64,000 nt of DNA, taken from contig NW_026570288.1 of assembly GCF_019649055.1 (NCBI RefSeq), positions 496,001 to 560,000 on the forward strand. Reading direction: 5' to 3'. The position numbers and the translations under genes are program-made. Positions 48,001-59,386 of this stretch are shown piece by piece; the first letter of the stretch is position 1, and every line of letters begins with the position of its first letter. The notes beneath the pieces are model-generated. The model did no database searches. It was not told where the DNA came from and saw only the letters and a list, made by a program, of their open reading frames with translations. Source of the stretch: Paramacrobiotus metropolitanus (taxonomy: Eukaryota > Tardigrada > Eutardigrada > Parachela > Macrobiotidae).

Positions 48001-51000
48001 GCTGCCTCTGTGATAATATTAACGCGCATTTACGAGTACGTACAAAATCTGAAGATCGGTTTATAATGACACTTCTGGTACTCCAGTCACTACACCTGAA
48101 TGCATTTAAACGTCTTGGAATTTTCTTGCAGCCAGAACTCCCCAACCGGATGTTGCGCAAACGGACTTACGCCTACATTATAAAAAAATCATTTGGCTAA
48201 AATATATCATAAACTATAAAGGAATGCAAAACAGTGTTTGGGAGGGCTCGGCAGAGAAAGTTCCACGTCGATTTACAGAGGGTGTTCACGCCAAGTTGAG
48301 CAAGCAGTGAAAATAATTCTCAATAAGTTTTCGTTCGCTTTTTGATATCCGCTCGCCACTACGTTGCATACTCTAAAGTGTTCGTAACAGACCTGTGCAG
48401 TTATTTTTAACTATTTAACTTAACGCGAGTTATTTTCGAGTTATCGAGTTATAGCGTAACTCTGAAGCGTAACTCGCTTTCCCAAAAACTTACTCTAACG
48501 TAACTCTCCTGAAAATTCTTTGTATTGTCAATGGTAGCGTAACTCGCAGTATAACTCAAAACTTGATTTTCTTGCATCAGTAGCGTAACTCGCACGCTCT
48601 CTGTAACTCTTAACTCTAACTCTGGGTCAATTTTCCATAACTGCACAGGTCTGGTTCGTAATAATTTGGTGCCAGCTAGAAACTGCGAACGAGCAACACG
48701 GTTCAAAAAAACAGAATTTCCAACGAGGTACCGAGTTTTTCTCTTGTAACAATTTGTAAAAATATTTCAAAAATTATAGAACGTTTTCTAACGGAAACCA
48801 TTGTAATCTTTTATGCAACGACATGCAGCGTTTTGAACTCGTATGGACCGGGAAGTTGGAAAACTAGGTTGGCAAAGAAACAGCTGGAAGACCAGAACGT
48901 ACACCCTTCAGACCTCAGCCTCAGTGACAGCTGGAAGGAAAACTTTGACTATCCCTTAACAGAATCTATGCGATATTTTACGAAGACATCGAAGCGCAAG
49001 CGCTTAAAAAGATCTTGATTCGTGTCAATCGCGTGGTACCTGAAGATAAGACTCGCAAACGGCTCTCGCGAGTCCCTCGATTCTTCGAGTTTTTTCAACA
49101 GTCAAAATCTGGTACACATCATATTTATCGAAAAAACACAGATGTATCTTGCTTGTAAAAACGCTCAGTGAAAATTATGTCACGTCTTTAACTATTCCAA
49201 AAATTTTGAATCTGGGCTGAAGTGTTGGAAGGCAAAGAAAAAAAAACTGTCATCTCTGTTCAAAAAAATTTCGTGCCGTGGACCTACTGCGATACGCTTC
49301 GTTTTTCTTTTCACTGAAACAATCAACGTTGTGTATGTGAGGCGAGAAGCGGCTCACGTAAAGCGACAAAATCTTTCAAAGGATTTCAACGTATTGCGCC
49401 GTGGTGCAGTGGTACTGCCTACGCGGATCTAACGACGTAGCCGGGGTTCGATTCCCCTATCGGCGCCTTTTTCAGCCGTTTCTCGGTTTCCCTCGGATTG
49501 CGCCCTGCTTAGATGGTAGCAGATCGTGGTTCGATCACGGACCTATGGTATGAGACTGGTGTGCTAACCTCGAACGGGAGGAACAGAGCAAAAAAGAATA
49601 AAACGATAAAATGAATAGAGGATGCGGTGAGTCGGAGCCGCCGCTTAAAGGATCGCTTAGTCTCGCTACGAGGACGTAGCGAAAGCTGCAAAGGGGGTGT
49701 GAGGCGAGAAGCGGCTCACGTAAAGCGACAAAATCTTTCAAAGGATTTCAACGTATTGCGCCGTGGTGCAGTGGTACTGCCTACGCGGATCTAACGACGT
49801 AGCCGGGGTTCGATTCCCCTATCGGCGCCTTTTTCAGCCGTTTCTCGGTTTCCCTCGGATTGCGCCCTGCTTAGATGTACATAAACAATCTGATGCAGCC
49901 ACTGGTTCATAAAGTCATCCCTAGGCTGCGTTCAGGGAAAGTAAGGAAGATGACAGTTCTCTCGGACATCCTTACAGTCCTTACTGTTCGCACAGCCGAA
50001 AAACCTGACCAGCGACTCGAACCACACTGAATCGAATTTAACTTGAAAGCCTTGAGACTTAGCTATATAGCCTATATTGCAGTTTTCACAACCAGCGATT
50101 TCGAAGTATGTATATATAATTTTTAAGCATTTTTTATATTTAGTTGGTGCGTTATCGTTTCGCGGTTTGTTTACTGTTCCTCGCAGACCCTGTTATACTT
50201 ATAAAATTTGTGTGTCTCACAAAACAGCTTCTTCTGTGGAAAAATTTATTGTTGTTGTAGATAGAAAGGCTTTCAGATATCGTTTTTGTTTATGTAACAG
50301 TAAAGCTGAGGAAAGTTAAGTAAATTTATGCAAAAATGACTCAACGTAACCCTCTGTACACAAAACTGGTGCTATGTACCGGGCAAATCCCTTATAACTT
50401 ATAAGCTCTAGTTTTAGCTCATGTTTTCTTAGGTTTCCTATTATTTTTTTATCTAATGTTTTTATCTTACGTTTTCTTACTTTCTTTATGTTATTCTTTG
50501 GTACTCTCGTTTTCTGTGATTTTCTTACTTTGTTAGGTGATCTACGTAGTTAAACTAACGAAGGTATAAATATTATTGGTATCAACAAACAGATTTTGGC
50601 TTCAACAGCTCACAATCTGTTATAGCAGAGTGCGAACTGCTTTACCCTTGGTGAGCTTCGGTATAGAATGCCTTGTTAAGTTTACTAAGACATATTTCGG
50701 CGATAATGAATTTTACTCACTTGGAACATGTTTAAATGCATTCAAAGGTGCTTCCTGGCACTAAAATTTTATGATAAGGGCGGTTCGCTTCCCCACCCTA
50801 TGACGTGAAATCAACGATTACTAGTATTAGAATTACAATTGACCGCAGAAACATGCTCAGTGAAATCAATATAACGTTGTTTATCCAGTAATAGCCACAC
50901 AATTAAGGCCATATGTAGTTTCCGTACTTCGAGGAAATCGAAATGAAAAAAAAATTAAGGCCAGATTTCCAGCGGTTATTAATTTTGGGGCTTTTAGCTA

Positions 51001-52088
51001 ATTGTAAAGAATTAAGTCTCCTCTATCAGAATATGTCGTTTTCATTCAAGAAAAAGATTTGCTGAGTTTAAAAGACAACCGCTGGAACCTCGACTTAATA
51101 GCTATACAACTAAGTCCAGTATTCAAACCAATTTGTCATAGAAAGACCACAGAAGAAGTTCAAAATCGAAGTAATTAGTAAATTAGGATTAGTTACCCTA
51201 CCTGTAGGTAGTTTACTAGTTTTAGTTATCCTACGTAGCAGGGACGGGCCGGACGGCAAATTTTAGTTATCCTAGTAATCCTGCGTAGCAGGGACTGATG
51301 CGTTAAGCCATTTTCAATTTCACATAAATACTCGTGTCTCCACGTTATCATATGTTAAAGTTCTTTACTGGACGGAAAAAAACTAAATGCGGAAAGGGAA
51401 ATGCATCGATGCGTCTTGCAATTAAGCACATCCCATGGTCCCAACGTCCCATGGTCTTGCATGCACAGGTTAACGTCCTTTTACGCTATTAATGTACTCT
51501 TACCAATCCCCAAAAGTTCCACCGACGTGATTCATCCCCCTGTGCAATATAGAGAAGCTTTCTGCTTTCAACCTTTACGAATATTGTGTTGAAACTGTGC
51601 CCATGCTCACGATTCCACCACCAGAAGTCTTGCTTGCTGCGCGCCTTGGCAAGAACTGCAGTTATCCAACTCAGCGGCATACTAAGTCGCTTGTAACTGT
51701 TTAGCTCGAAAGATGGTCGTTCTCCAGAAGGCATGATCCACATGCGTCTTGCCACTTCCCTCACAATTTTGCCGTGCCTTTGAGCCTCGACAAAAGCGAA
51801 AGTATAATACGATCCTGCGATAACGGTGGCCGGGTACCAGCGAAATGCCTCGCTGTTTGAGCCCCGCCACAAAATTTGTACCGTGTCGCCCGGGGCGAAA
51901 AGGTAATGAGAAATTCTCCCAAAGCATCGATGAAAAGGGATTAGCTCAGTATGGTGGCCGGGATATCCAAAATCAATGAAACAACCTCTCGCTACGTCCA
52001 CATCAACTATCAGGCCGTGACGGAATGATCCATCGTCATCCTGTACGTCCACGGCGCCATAACACCATACAAGATCGTTTTCGAACAT
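45038..52088 (-). CDS. Tudor-like/F-box protein, intact third copy, 3 exons
   Basis: Exon 1 52088-51504, exon 2 46709-46599, exon 3 45946-45038, all phase 0 with GTAAGA donors and TTAG acceptors, predicting 534 aa (195+37+302). Exon 1 starts MFENDLVWCYGAVDVQDDDG and has two beta-rich, Tudor/Agenet-like units (HGLIVDVDV... GCFIDFGYPGHH, and GDTVQILWRG... FRWYPATVIA). Exon 3 begins with a short linker and the F-box IPVEVFHRIFSFLEFQDEL... CRKVCKFWRIIL, followed by a region with leucine-rich character (LILENVYMKGLMYVDAE) to the C-terminus. F-box proteins are substrate adaptors of SCF ubiquitin ligases, and Tudor-like folds often bind methylated ligands; combining them suggests a ligase adaptor, but this is inference and no partner is known. 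Two damaged paralogs lie at 10262 and 26821. Confidence 0.7.
46833..47008. repeat. 88-bp tandem duplication in intron 1
   Basis: Two adjacent copies starting ATGGGTGTACTGATTGAGTC, differing at a few positions (an inserted TC and one base change). Copies 1 and 2 of the locus have one unit only. Confidence 0.7.
47754..48015 (+). mobile_element. tRNA-derived SINE-like insertion
   Basis: A 262-bp insert absent from the other two Tudor/F-box copies, flanked by ATATT at 47749-47753 and 48016-48020. The tRNA-like segment 47847-47918 is 72 nt, has a perfect 7-bp acceptor stem (GGCGATG/CATCGCC), an A box (TGGCACAGTGG), a B box (GGTTCGATTCC) and a 5-bp T stem. The anticodon arm is abnormal: a stem closing a loop of about 16 nt. 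This fits a pol III-transcribed SINE head better than a working tRNA. Confidence 0.65.
48021..48387. other. Intron 1 sequence, no gene
   Basis: Starts with sequence shared with copies 1 and 2 up to about 48112, then enters an insertion of about 2.65 kb (to about 50780) found only in this copy. Ends at the hAT-like MITE target site. Confidence 0.5.
48388..48653. mobile_element. 266-bp hAT-like MITE
   Basis: Perfect 17-bp TIRs (CAGACCTGTGCAGTTAT) and a perfect 8-bp target duplication GTTCGTAA at 48380-48387 and 48654-48661. The interior is filled with degenerate GTAACTC repeats in both orientations. TIRs starting CAG and an 8-bp duplication are the hallmarks of hAT elements. Non-coding. Confidence 0.85.
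48662..49336. other. Unassigned insertion sequence
   Basis: No recognised domain. A 61-codon ORF at 48833-49018 ends in a basic stretch (KTSKRKRLKRS) but has no homology that I recognise and no splice context. Could be part of a decayed transposon. Confidence 0.35.
49337..49515 (+). repeat. tRNA-like repeat unit 1
   Basis: A 179-bp unit repeated at 49699-49877 (offset 362). It contains a 72-nt tRNA-like segment 49396-49467 with A box TGGTGCAGTGG, B box GGTTCGATTCC, six paired acceptor bases (GCGCCG/CGGCGC) and an anticodon arm with a loop of about 12 nt. The enlarged arm again suggests a SINE head or tRNA pseudogene. Confidence 0.6.
49699..49877 (+). repeat. tRNA-like repeat unit 2
   Basis: Appears identical to 49337-49515; the tRNA-like segment is 49758-49829. 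The 183 bp between the units is not repeated and contains another B-box-like GTGGTTCGATCAC at 49526-49538. Confidence 0.6.
49878..50780. other. Unassigned sequence, end of copy-3-specific insertion
   Basis: AT-rich, with short ORFs only (for example 50077-50319) that I cannot assign. The sequence rejoins the intron of the other copies at about 50780 (CGCTTCCCCACC). Confidence 0.4.
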
Positions 52089-53035
52089 ATTATTATAGTC
52101 CTCCTTCCTAAGTGGCTATATGCAGTTAATGTTTACTGATGAAGTTAATTCAGGGCACAAGGAAACTGCAGATAGAGCGGCATGTTGCTCATTTAATACT
52201 ATTAACTCAGACTAACCATAAGGCACATAACTCAGCATAAGCAGTAAGCACTACAGTACTAGCTAAAAAGCAAAAGAGCAAAGAAATACAGTACATAAAT
52301 TAATTATTAACGGCGAAGCAGTAAAACATCCAATGGAATGGCTGGTACTTGGTAGGAATAACGTATGCATTACATTACATTATAATCAATACTTCTGTAT
52401 GTTAGTCTGTTATGTCAGTCAGTGTAGCTATGTCTTGGTACACTAGCTATGTCTTGGTACGTACTAGGCATGTCAATAATCTGGTCGATCGTCGGAGGCT
52501 GATCTGAACCACGCGGGCGCGCTGCAGCAATCCTTTAGGGAAAGCATGAAAATTCATGCACGTAACATCTATGAGCATGTGTGCGCTTTGGTACTCTCAT
52601 GTTCTGCCGGCCTACACAGTTGGTCGGAATGGAATATGGAATCGGAATATAATAGTCGGAACGGAATACAAATATTCGGAATTAAATTTCCGGAATAGGA
52701 ATCGGAATACTAAATTTTTAACGGAACGGAATATATTAATTTAATCGGAACGGAATCATGTTTTCTCGGAACGGAATTAAAATATATTGATCCATAAAAT
52801 TTAATTGTTATTTAAAAGTGTCTATAGCAGTATCTGTAATTACACACTAGCCGTGTGAAAAAGTAGGGTACTCGTACTTGTACTTTTATAAAATATAACG
52901 TACTCTGCCATATGCAGGCACCGCATTACCATGTTTACGTAATAAACCGCTGTCTGAAACATTCCCTTCGAGATTGACTCACAGTCACTTCTCTCTCTTT
53001 CCTATCGCCGTTTGATACACACTGCGTAAGTCTTA

Positions 53036-53097
53036 CCAAAACTGTACTCAAGGGGTTAGCACTAGTGCTAACCCTAACCCCTTGAGTACAGTTTTGG
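53036..53097. repeat. 24-bp-arm palindrome
   Basis: Arm CCAAAACTGTACTCAAGGGG plus TTAG, a 14-bp loop, then the exact reverse complement. The centre (GGTTAGCACTAGTGCTAACC) is itself palindromic, so a longer cruciform is possible. It lies in the 5' part of the Mutator-like element. Confidence 0.75.
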
Positions 53098-53654
53098 TCT
53101 TACACGCCGATTTATTACCCAAAAGCGAAAACATCTTTTGTTTTAAAACAATAACAACTGAACACCGCCTCGGCTTCTTTTAACTCACAGTATTCACGCT
53201 AGCGATGAGAACAAATTAGCAGCTGATTGCGAATAGATGAAAGCTTAATCAAACTGGGGAAAGGCCAGAAGACGGCAAAACGTCTGGAGATGAATCTTCC
53301 TAACAGCTTAACCAAACTACGAAAATGATTGAGGATCACACAAACAGCAGTCTGCAGAATAATTTTCTTAACAAAAATCACGCTGGCGCTGAATAAAGTT
53401 TCGATATATGCGCTACATTGCGTTTACTTATCTCTTGCATCTGTTCTTGCAAGACATCCTACTGAAAAGTTGGTGTATCTGATACAGACAGCATAATCTG
53501 TGTTATTGGTGTAAAAAGCGGATTATTCTAATTATACTTGCATTATCTACGATTACTGGGATCCATGTCCGGCATGAGCACCTGCCGCCGATACGCCAAC
53601 GACATGTAAGTGAAGTATTATATGATCGTTTCACAGGCTAAACTAACACCCTGT
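53098..53654. other. 5' region of the Mutator-like element
   Basis: No recognisable coding exon. It could hold the promoter and an untranslated or first coding exon of the transposase gene, since the first confident exon at 54376 starts with an acceptor. Confidence 0.4.
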
Positions 53655-54230
53655 GCCTGGCGGGTGGTGCGCGGCGGTTACTGACTTCCGCCCAGTAGTG
53701 GGCGGGTGGTGGACGGCCGTCGATGACTTCGGCCCAGTACCGGGCGGGTGGTGCGCGGCGGTTGCTGACTTCCGCCCAGTCCCTGCCGGTGGTGGTGGTG
53801 GACGGCCGTCACTAACTTACGCCCAGTTCCGGGCGGGTGGAGCGCGGCGGTTACTGACTTACGCCCAGTACCGGGCGGGTGGTGGACGGCCATCGATGAC
53901 TTCCGCCCAGTACCGGGCGGGTGGTGGACGGCCATCGATGACTTCCGCCCAGTACCGGGCGGGTGGTGCGCGGCGGTTACTGACTTCCGCCCAGTCCCTG
54001 CCGGTGGTGGTGGTGGACGGCCGTCACTAACTTACGCCCAGTTCCGGGCGGGTGGTGCTCGGCGGTTACTGACTTCCGCCCAGTACCGGGCGGGTGGTGG
54101 ACGGCCGTCGATGACTTCGGCCCAGTACCGGGCGGGTGGTGCGCGGCGGTTACTGACTTCCGCCCAGTAGTGGGCGGGTGGTGGACGGCCGTCGATGACT
54201 TCCGCCCAGTACCGGGTGGGGTGAGTGACG
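53655..54230. repeat. 42-bp GC-rich minisatellite, about 13-14 units
   Basis: Units read GGGCGGGTGGTG(C/G)..., TGACTTCCGCCCAGTA. Two main variants (one with GCGCGGCGGTTAC, one with GACGGCCGTCGATG) alternate in part of the array, giving a higher-order pattern. Forty-two is divisible by three, so frames stay open on both strands; I do not regard these as genes. GC content is far above the flanks. Confidence 0.85.
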
Positions 54231-57200
54231 GCCTTCAATAAATTTCGCGGAGTTGCTGACTTGCTGCTAACTTAATGTAATGCCACATACTTATTGGACA
54301 TTACATTGAGACAATACAGAGAATGTTATTCGACTTATTTTCATTGTACTTAATGTGGACACACAATTATTGTAGGGATACGAGCGGCATCAGCGATCCT
54401 GGCATTGACCACTCGGATCATGACGAAAGTGATAACACCATGCTTGAAGATGAACCGGAAGTGCTGGATGCTTCAACTAATTCCGGGCGCACCAACCATA
54501 ACGAAGAATCCCTTGTCGATGCCGTTGAAGCATCCGATGACGAAGAAATTCAGTGGGATGGGAGCTACAAGAAGCGCAAGTGAGTTATATGAAGGCGCAT
54601 TCAGAGTGCAAAAACATGTTTTCATGTTTTACTTTCATCATAATTGTTTGCTGTTTGATTTACAATAAAATAAAAAGGAATAACAAGAAACTGTTTGCAA
54701 AAGAGTGTAAAGTTCAAAGCATTGTCTGCTGTGTCTTGCACCTTCATCATGTCATGTGATTGCTATGTTTTTGGACTTGAACGATATCGTTATTTACACC
54801 GTATTTCTATTCAGGTTTGGAGATTACGTATATCTGAAACTCCCGGCGCGGGAGCGTGATAGATTTAGCCTCTGTATTCAGTTATTGGAAGATGACCCTG
54901 AAGCGACCGAAGAGTTTCTGAATACAACGGCTCCTGTTGGATTTAAGCGCAACGGCACATTTTTGGTCCAGAAAAAACCGATGGATGATTTGTCGACCTT
55001 TCGGTTGGACGGCGTCGCAAACTGGAGAAGCGATGGGTCGAAAAAAGTGGTTGGCCCTGCAGTATGCACATATTACAAAAGTGACGACTGCCCAAATTTC
55101 CGAAAAAATGTGTATGAACTCCAGAGCGGGGAACCAAACTTTCTTTTGAATTATGCGGTGGTAGAATACAGATGGACATCCGGCAGTACTCCATCTGACT
55201 TCACTATGGCACCACGCGCCAATTCAGGCGGAAAGCATAGACAAGGTTGCACCGCTGTCGGACTCCGTATCCTTAAAAAGGTTGCGACAGAACATCCGAA
55301 ACTGAGCACAAAGGACACTTTGCATGTAGCCCAGAAGGTTGCAGAAGAACAAAGCTGTAACGTGCTATCACGTCCCACAGTAGCAAGGCAGGCAGAAGCA
55401 AAAAGAGCTGCGGCCAGACGCGAAGGTGAAGCGGACACGCTTTCGACGTTGTTATTCCGAGAGGGCGTTGCCTTCACATGCGCTAATATCCGGGGCACCG
55501 CGGGAGATGCCAAAAATTGTGTTGTTTGCATCTATTCAGAGACGCAACTTGCCATGTTTCGCCAATTTGTCTTATCCGGAAACTCGTCAGTGGATTCGCA
55601 CAGTCCATTATACGTCGACGGTGTCTTTGAAACAAGCAAGTATCATGTCATCACGACTTCGTTTAAGCACCCGTTCATCCGACGACGAAACAACCGGTCA
55701 GAGGGAATTTTTAAACGTGGCAGCGCCGCAGCCAACCCTGCTGCTGCGGTTATATCCCTGGACTTGGACGCCAATTGTCCTTACAGACAATGAAAAAGCC
55801 TTGCATCAGTCGCTGAAGTACGTTGCATATAAAGTAACTGAGAGTCAAAAAGATTTTTCAAATCTAGTACCGTGTCATAGTACGAGTAGATAGAATGTTG
55901 CAGAAAGTACTAGAAAGGTCAACAACAGGAAGGTCAACAATAGCAGCAAATTTATTTAATATTCGCTTTACGAATACGGGAACGTGTCACGCGAGCGGTG
56001 AGGAAGACTGTCGGCCTGGAAAACGTTCTGCCGCAAAATAATCCTTCGGAATCCTTGAACTCGATCCGCAAACGGGAATTTCCAAGTAGCGACAAAAAAA
56101 TTGTCATTTTGAAGGATATTGTGTTAACCTTGCAAAAACTCTACGAAGAAGAGATGAAGGATATGGCAGAGCTGCTGATTGGTAGAGGAAATTTTGAGCC
56201 GCTTCTAGGATCACCTTTGCCCGAGCCAAATGCCGGGATTTTGAATGACGAAAGTAAGCGGCAGTGTGCATATAAGACGCTTTTTGGCTACGTTCCAGAA
56301 AATGACCCGCTGCAGCATTTGGGTTGTTCTGCGGAGAAATCCGGACAATTAGACTTCCCAATCAAATTTGCTGATTCAAAACTTTCTGTAAGCCTGCGCA
56401 GCGTCTGGAATTCTGCCGTAATAATTTTGCGAACGCAAGCCATTGTGCGCGATGAAACGGAACCCACCGGTGCTGACAGTGTTAGCATTACTATTCACGA
56501 CAAGAAAAACCGCTCAACACAAGGTGTTTCATGGAATGCTACCACAAAAACTGCCAGTTGTGGATGCAGTGAATTCAATCGGCTAGAAATCTGTAGCCAT
56601 GCCTTGGTAGCTTCACATTCTGCCGGCCAGTTAGCCGCTCACTTGGACGAATTCAATAACCGTGAAGTTGGCTTCCTAACAGCTGTGCGAGCGACGGAAA
56701 AGGGAGGCGGACGTAAAGGTCCAGCTGTCAAACGGTGGGGTGATCGAAAACGAACGGCCGGTGGAACGTTTCGTGAAGGCAAAAATGAGCGCAAAAGACT
56801 TCGAACAAGCGGACCGGAAATCCAACAGCCGGTGGCTGTAGCCTGCTCTCAGCCAGTTCCAGTTTCATCGGTGAGTTACTGTATGTAGACTTTACTTCAA
56901 ATAAAATTACTTACTCATCAAGACTATCGAGCAGTTTGGGCCTAATTGCTGTGTTATGCAGCATGGACATAAGCACATTGCCGTATAATGATTCATAATA
57001 AAAATTAAGAAAAGTGCTGTACTAGTACGTCAGGAAACTTCCTGGCTCGTGATCAGATGGGTGTTTATTTATTCGAAATGGTTGTGCGCCATTTCAAACG
57101 GTTAAATGAATAAAACTAGCTGTAACACTAGCTGTAACAATTGCGGCGAAGAACTTCCGGGCGCATATCGCACCAACCAAGCGCCAAAATAAGTTTATCT

Positions 57201-57466
57201 AAAAAACACTGTGCGTTACCCGGTTAGTTATTATATGAATACTAACTACGTGACAAGGGCCCTCGACACTTTGCCGTTGGAGCGAATGTTCTCCCGTTCC
57301 ATACATCCAATCTGCACGTCTAAAGTGCTACAGAATCCTCTCAGTGTCGAGAGTGTTCTTGCATCATCAGTTTTCTGGAAAGCCCACTACCCACAGTCCA
57401 GTGGTCACTTAAAAGCTCTGTTATCTTTATTACAAACCATCACTTAAACACGTGTTAAAGAAGCAG

Positions 57467-58384
57467 TTACAAAAACAACAACTCGTTAAACATTTCCGCT
57501 TTCTCCACCGTGCCCAAAACAGAAACCGCGTTACCACGCTGTATCTCTATAGACAGACGTTGTCGAAGAAATTCGTGCGAGCGGGCTTCTCCTGAATGAG
57601 AACGTAATCTCTTCCCCAGTTCTTTTATAATGGCAATGGCCGCTGGTCCCCACGGTCCCATTGTTTCAAAAGCGATAGGTGTAAAAATATACCGGCCGTT
57701 TAAATACGAATAAAACCTAGACTTCTTCTCTTCAGCCTGCAAAGCGGCCGATCCCGCAATTGCCGAAGTAGATTTGATGTGGGAAGCGGCAACGGTATCC
57801 ACGCAGGTGACATCCCATGCCAAGCACATTCCTCGCTGCCAAGCGAACGTTGTGCAGCCACCGGGGCATCGTTCACTGGTGTGGGAAGTGCCTCGGGGTT
57901 CTAGTTTAGCTGGGATTCCGGCTGATACAAAAGCCCGACATACGATACTGTTAAGGCCACCATGTCTTGGGTGTCTGCCGGCGGAGCAAGTGCAGGAAAG
58001 ACCGTGATGAGCGTATCCATCGACCGGCTTTGAACATTTCGTGCAGTTGTGAGGTTCACAAATCCTGGCGCCGAGTCTAAGGCCTACTGAGATTTTCAGA
58101 GTGTCGTCGTCAAGCAGATTACCAATATGGGCGGAAGGCAACGCGTTGAGCCAAATGCCGGCTTCTGGTCTCGACTGGGCGAGCAGACGCGCTATATTGA
58201 CTTCATCATCCCGGTATACTTCTAGCAGGGCAGCCAGAGATACATTGCACAATGGCAAATCCCATGCCTTCTGAGAATTCCGGAATTCTGGAACGGGCAG
58301 TTCTGTTAAATGGGCTTTTGCCTTCCACATTTCTAGCGCAACGGTGACGTCCAAAGTCTCTTGACTGGGAAGCAACAAAGACAC
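57467..58384 (-). pseudogene. LINE C-terminal fragment nested in transposase intron
   Basis: A 305-codon open frame on the minus strand, homologous to the C-terminal part of the LINE at 1-1348: zinc knuckle CTKC...HHGLSC, WDVTCVDTVAASH, FETMGPWGPAA, and the end FLRQRLSIEIQRGNAVSVLG. The endonuclease RPDG motif is degraded to RCPGG. The reverse transcriptase is missing (5' truncation). It belongs to the same LINE family as 21817 and 12567, and is a different lineage from 1-2045 and 60186. Confidence 0.8.
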
Positions 58385-58589
58385 CAGGTCGCCGATGGCG
58401 CCTTAAAAGCTTGTTACCATGGTGGCCATTAGCTTAACATGGGCTGTTTGTATATTCCCAGATTATATTACAATTATTGTTATTATATCGAATTTTTTTT
58501 AAATTTTTCTTATGATTTAATTAGCGCTTCGTGCTGGGAAACGTATTACAAGAGTATCAGTTAACAAAAAAAGGCCATAACATCATTTC

Positions 58590-58735
58590 CGTTCCGCCAA
58601 ATGAAAGGCAAAGTAAACATCTTCCTTCTCTACCATGTCGCTAATTGTACCGAGAACAGAAACTGCATTTCCTCTCTGAATCTCGATACCAATTCTTTGG
58701 CGTAAAAACTCTCCTGAGCGGGGGTTACATCGAAT
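58590..58735 (-). pseudogene. Very short LINE 3' end fragment
   Basis: Minus strand codes only the last motif, GEFLRQRIGIEIQRGNAVSVLG, followed by a short tail. It is a 5'-truncated copy or a leftover of a deletion; lies 200 bp from the larger fragment. Confidence 0.65.
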
Positions 58736-59386
58736 TGTCAACGAAATTAGCGAACTGCGAATAAGCAAAATAACAGATTCTGCTCATGCCTCCTTAATGT
58801 AATAAACATCGTGCCTTATTTTATTACATAATTATGTAATTAACCTTTTAACATGCTCGAAATCTTAAGACATTATTCATCCGTGCTGGACTTGTTAATA
58901 AATATATAAACGTGAAAAATTTTAAGTTGCGCGCAACGTTGCAGATTAATACTTTTACTGTATCTGTAAGTGTTCTATACTTTACTGTAGGTTGCCCAAA
59001 CTACGCAGCTTCAGCAAAGCATTAGAGTGAAAGTGGATCCTTGGCTTGAAACACCTGGTCCTTTTCGGGTTGAGACCTGTGAGCCAGATTATACAGGATC
59101 CAAGTGCTACGGCTGCGACAAGAAACTGTGCTTGCATGGGATTCCCAAGATAGTTCTCGTGCGTAATGAACCGCATTACATGTCCGGCTTGACCGGCTCG
59201 GCAAGAACAGCCACGCCAGCTCGTCCTACCACGTATCATTTCAGCCGGATGTGTGTCCGTAAGCGGCACGGCGATTTTGTGCTGAACAGCGTATCGCGTT
59301 TTACCGAAACTATTATCGAAAACTGTGACTTGGATGCTGACGACCAAGAGGCATTGCAGAAATTCATTGAATCTTGCCGAAAATAA

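Larger units (their letters stand above)
54376..59386 (+). pseudogene. Mutator-like (MULE) transposase with SWIM zinc finger, decayed
   Basis: Exons 54376-54579, 54815 to about 55890, 55998-56870 and 58991-59386. Exon 1 is acidic and its junction to exon 2 makes KKRKFGDYVYLK, a likely nuclear signal. Exon 2 carries the start of the DDE fold (LYVDGVFETSKYHVITTSF) and, after a frameshift between 55690 and 55790, LTDNEKALHQSLKYV; a stop follows at 55891. Exon 3 has the SWIM finger CGCSEFNRLEICSH (about 56561-56602). The last exon has a Cys/His-rich C-terminal domain (CYGCDKKLC... YHFSRMC). The catalytic core has lost sequence between exons 2 and 3, so the enzyme is inactive. The 2.1-kb last intron contains two LINE pieces. 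The exact original exon structure around 55890-55998 is uncertain. Confidence 0.75.

Noticed and set aside
48833-49018. Small basic ORF
   Set aside because: No recognised homology, no splice or promoter context; kept only as a remark on the unassigned region.
49396-49467. Functional tRNA gene
   Set aside because: The anticodon arm cannot form a normal 7-nt loop and the acceptor stem has a mismatch at position 7; a SINE head or tRNA pseudogene fits better.
53066-53080. Telomere-like CTAACC repeat
   Set aside because: There are only about two units and they are part of the palindrome arms.
53653-54238. ORFs of 68-125 codons in the minisatellite
   Set aside because: The 42-bp period is a multiple of three, so frames stay open automatically; the products are simple repeats on both strands.
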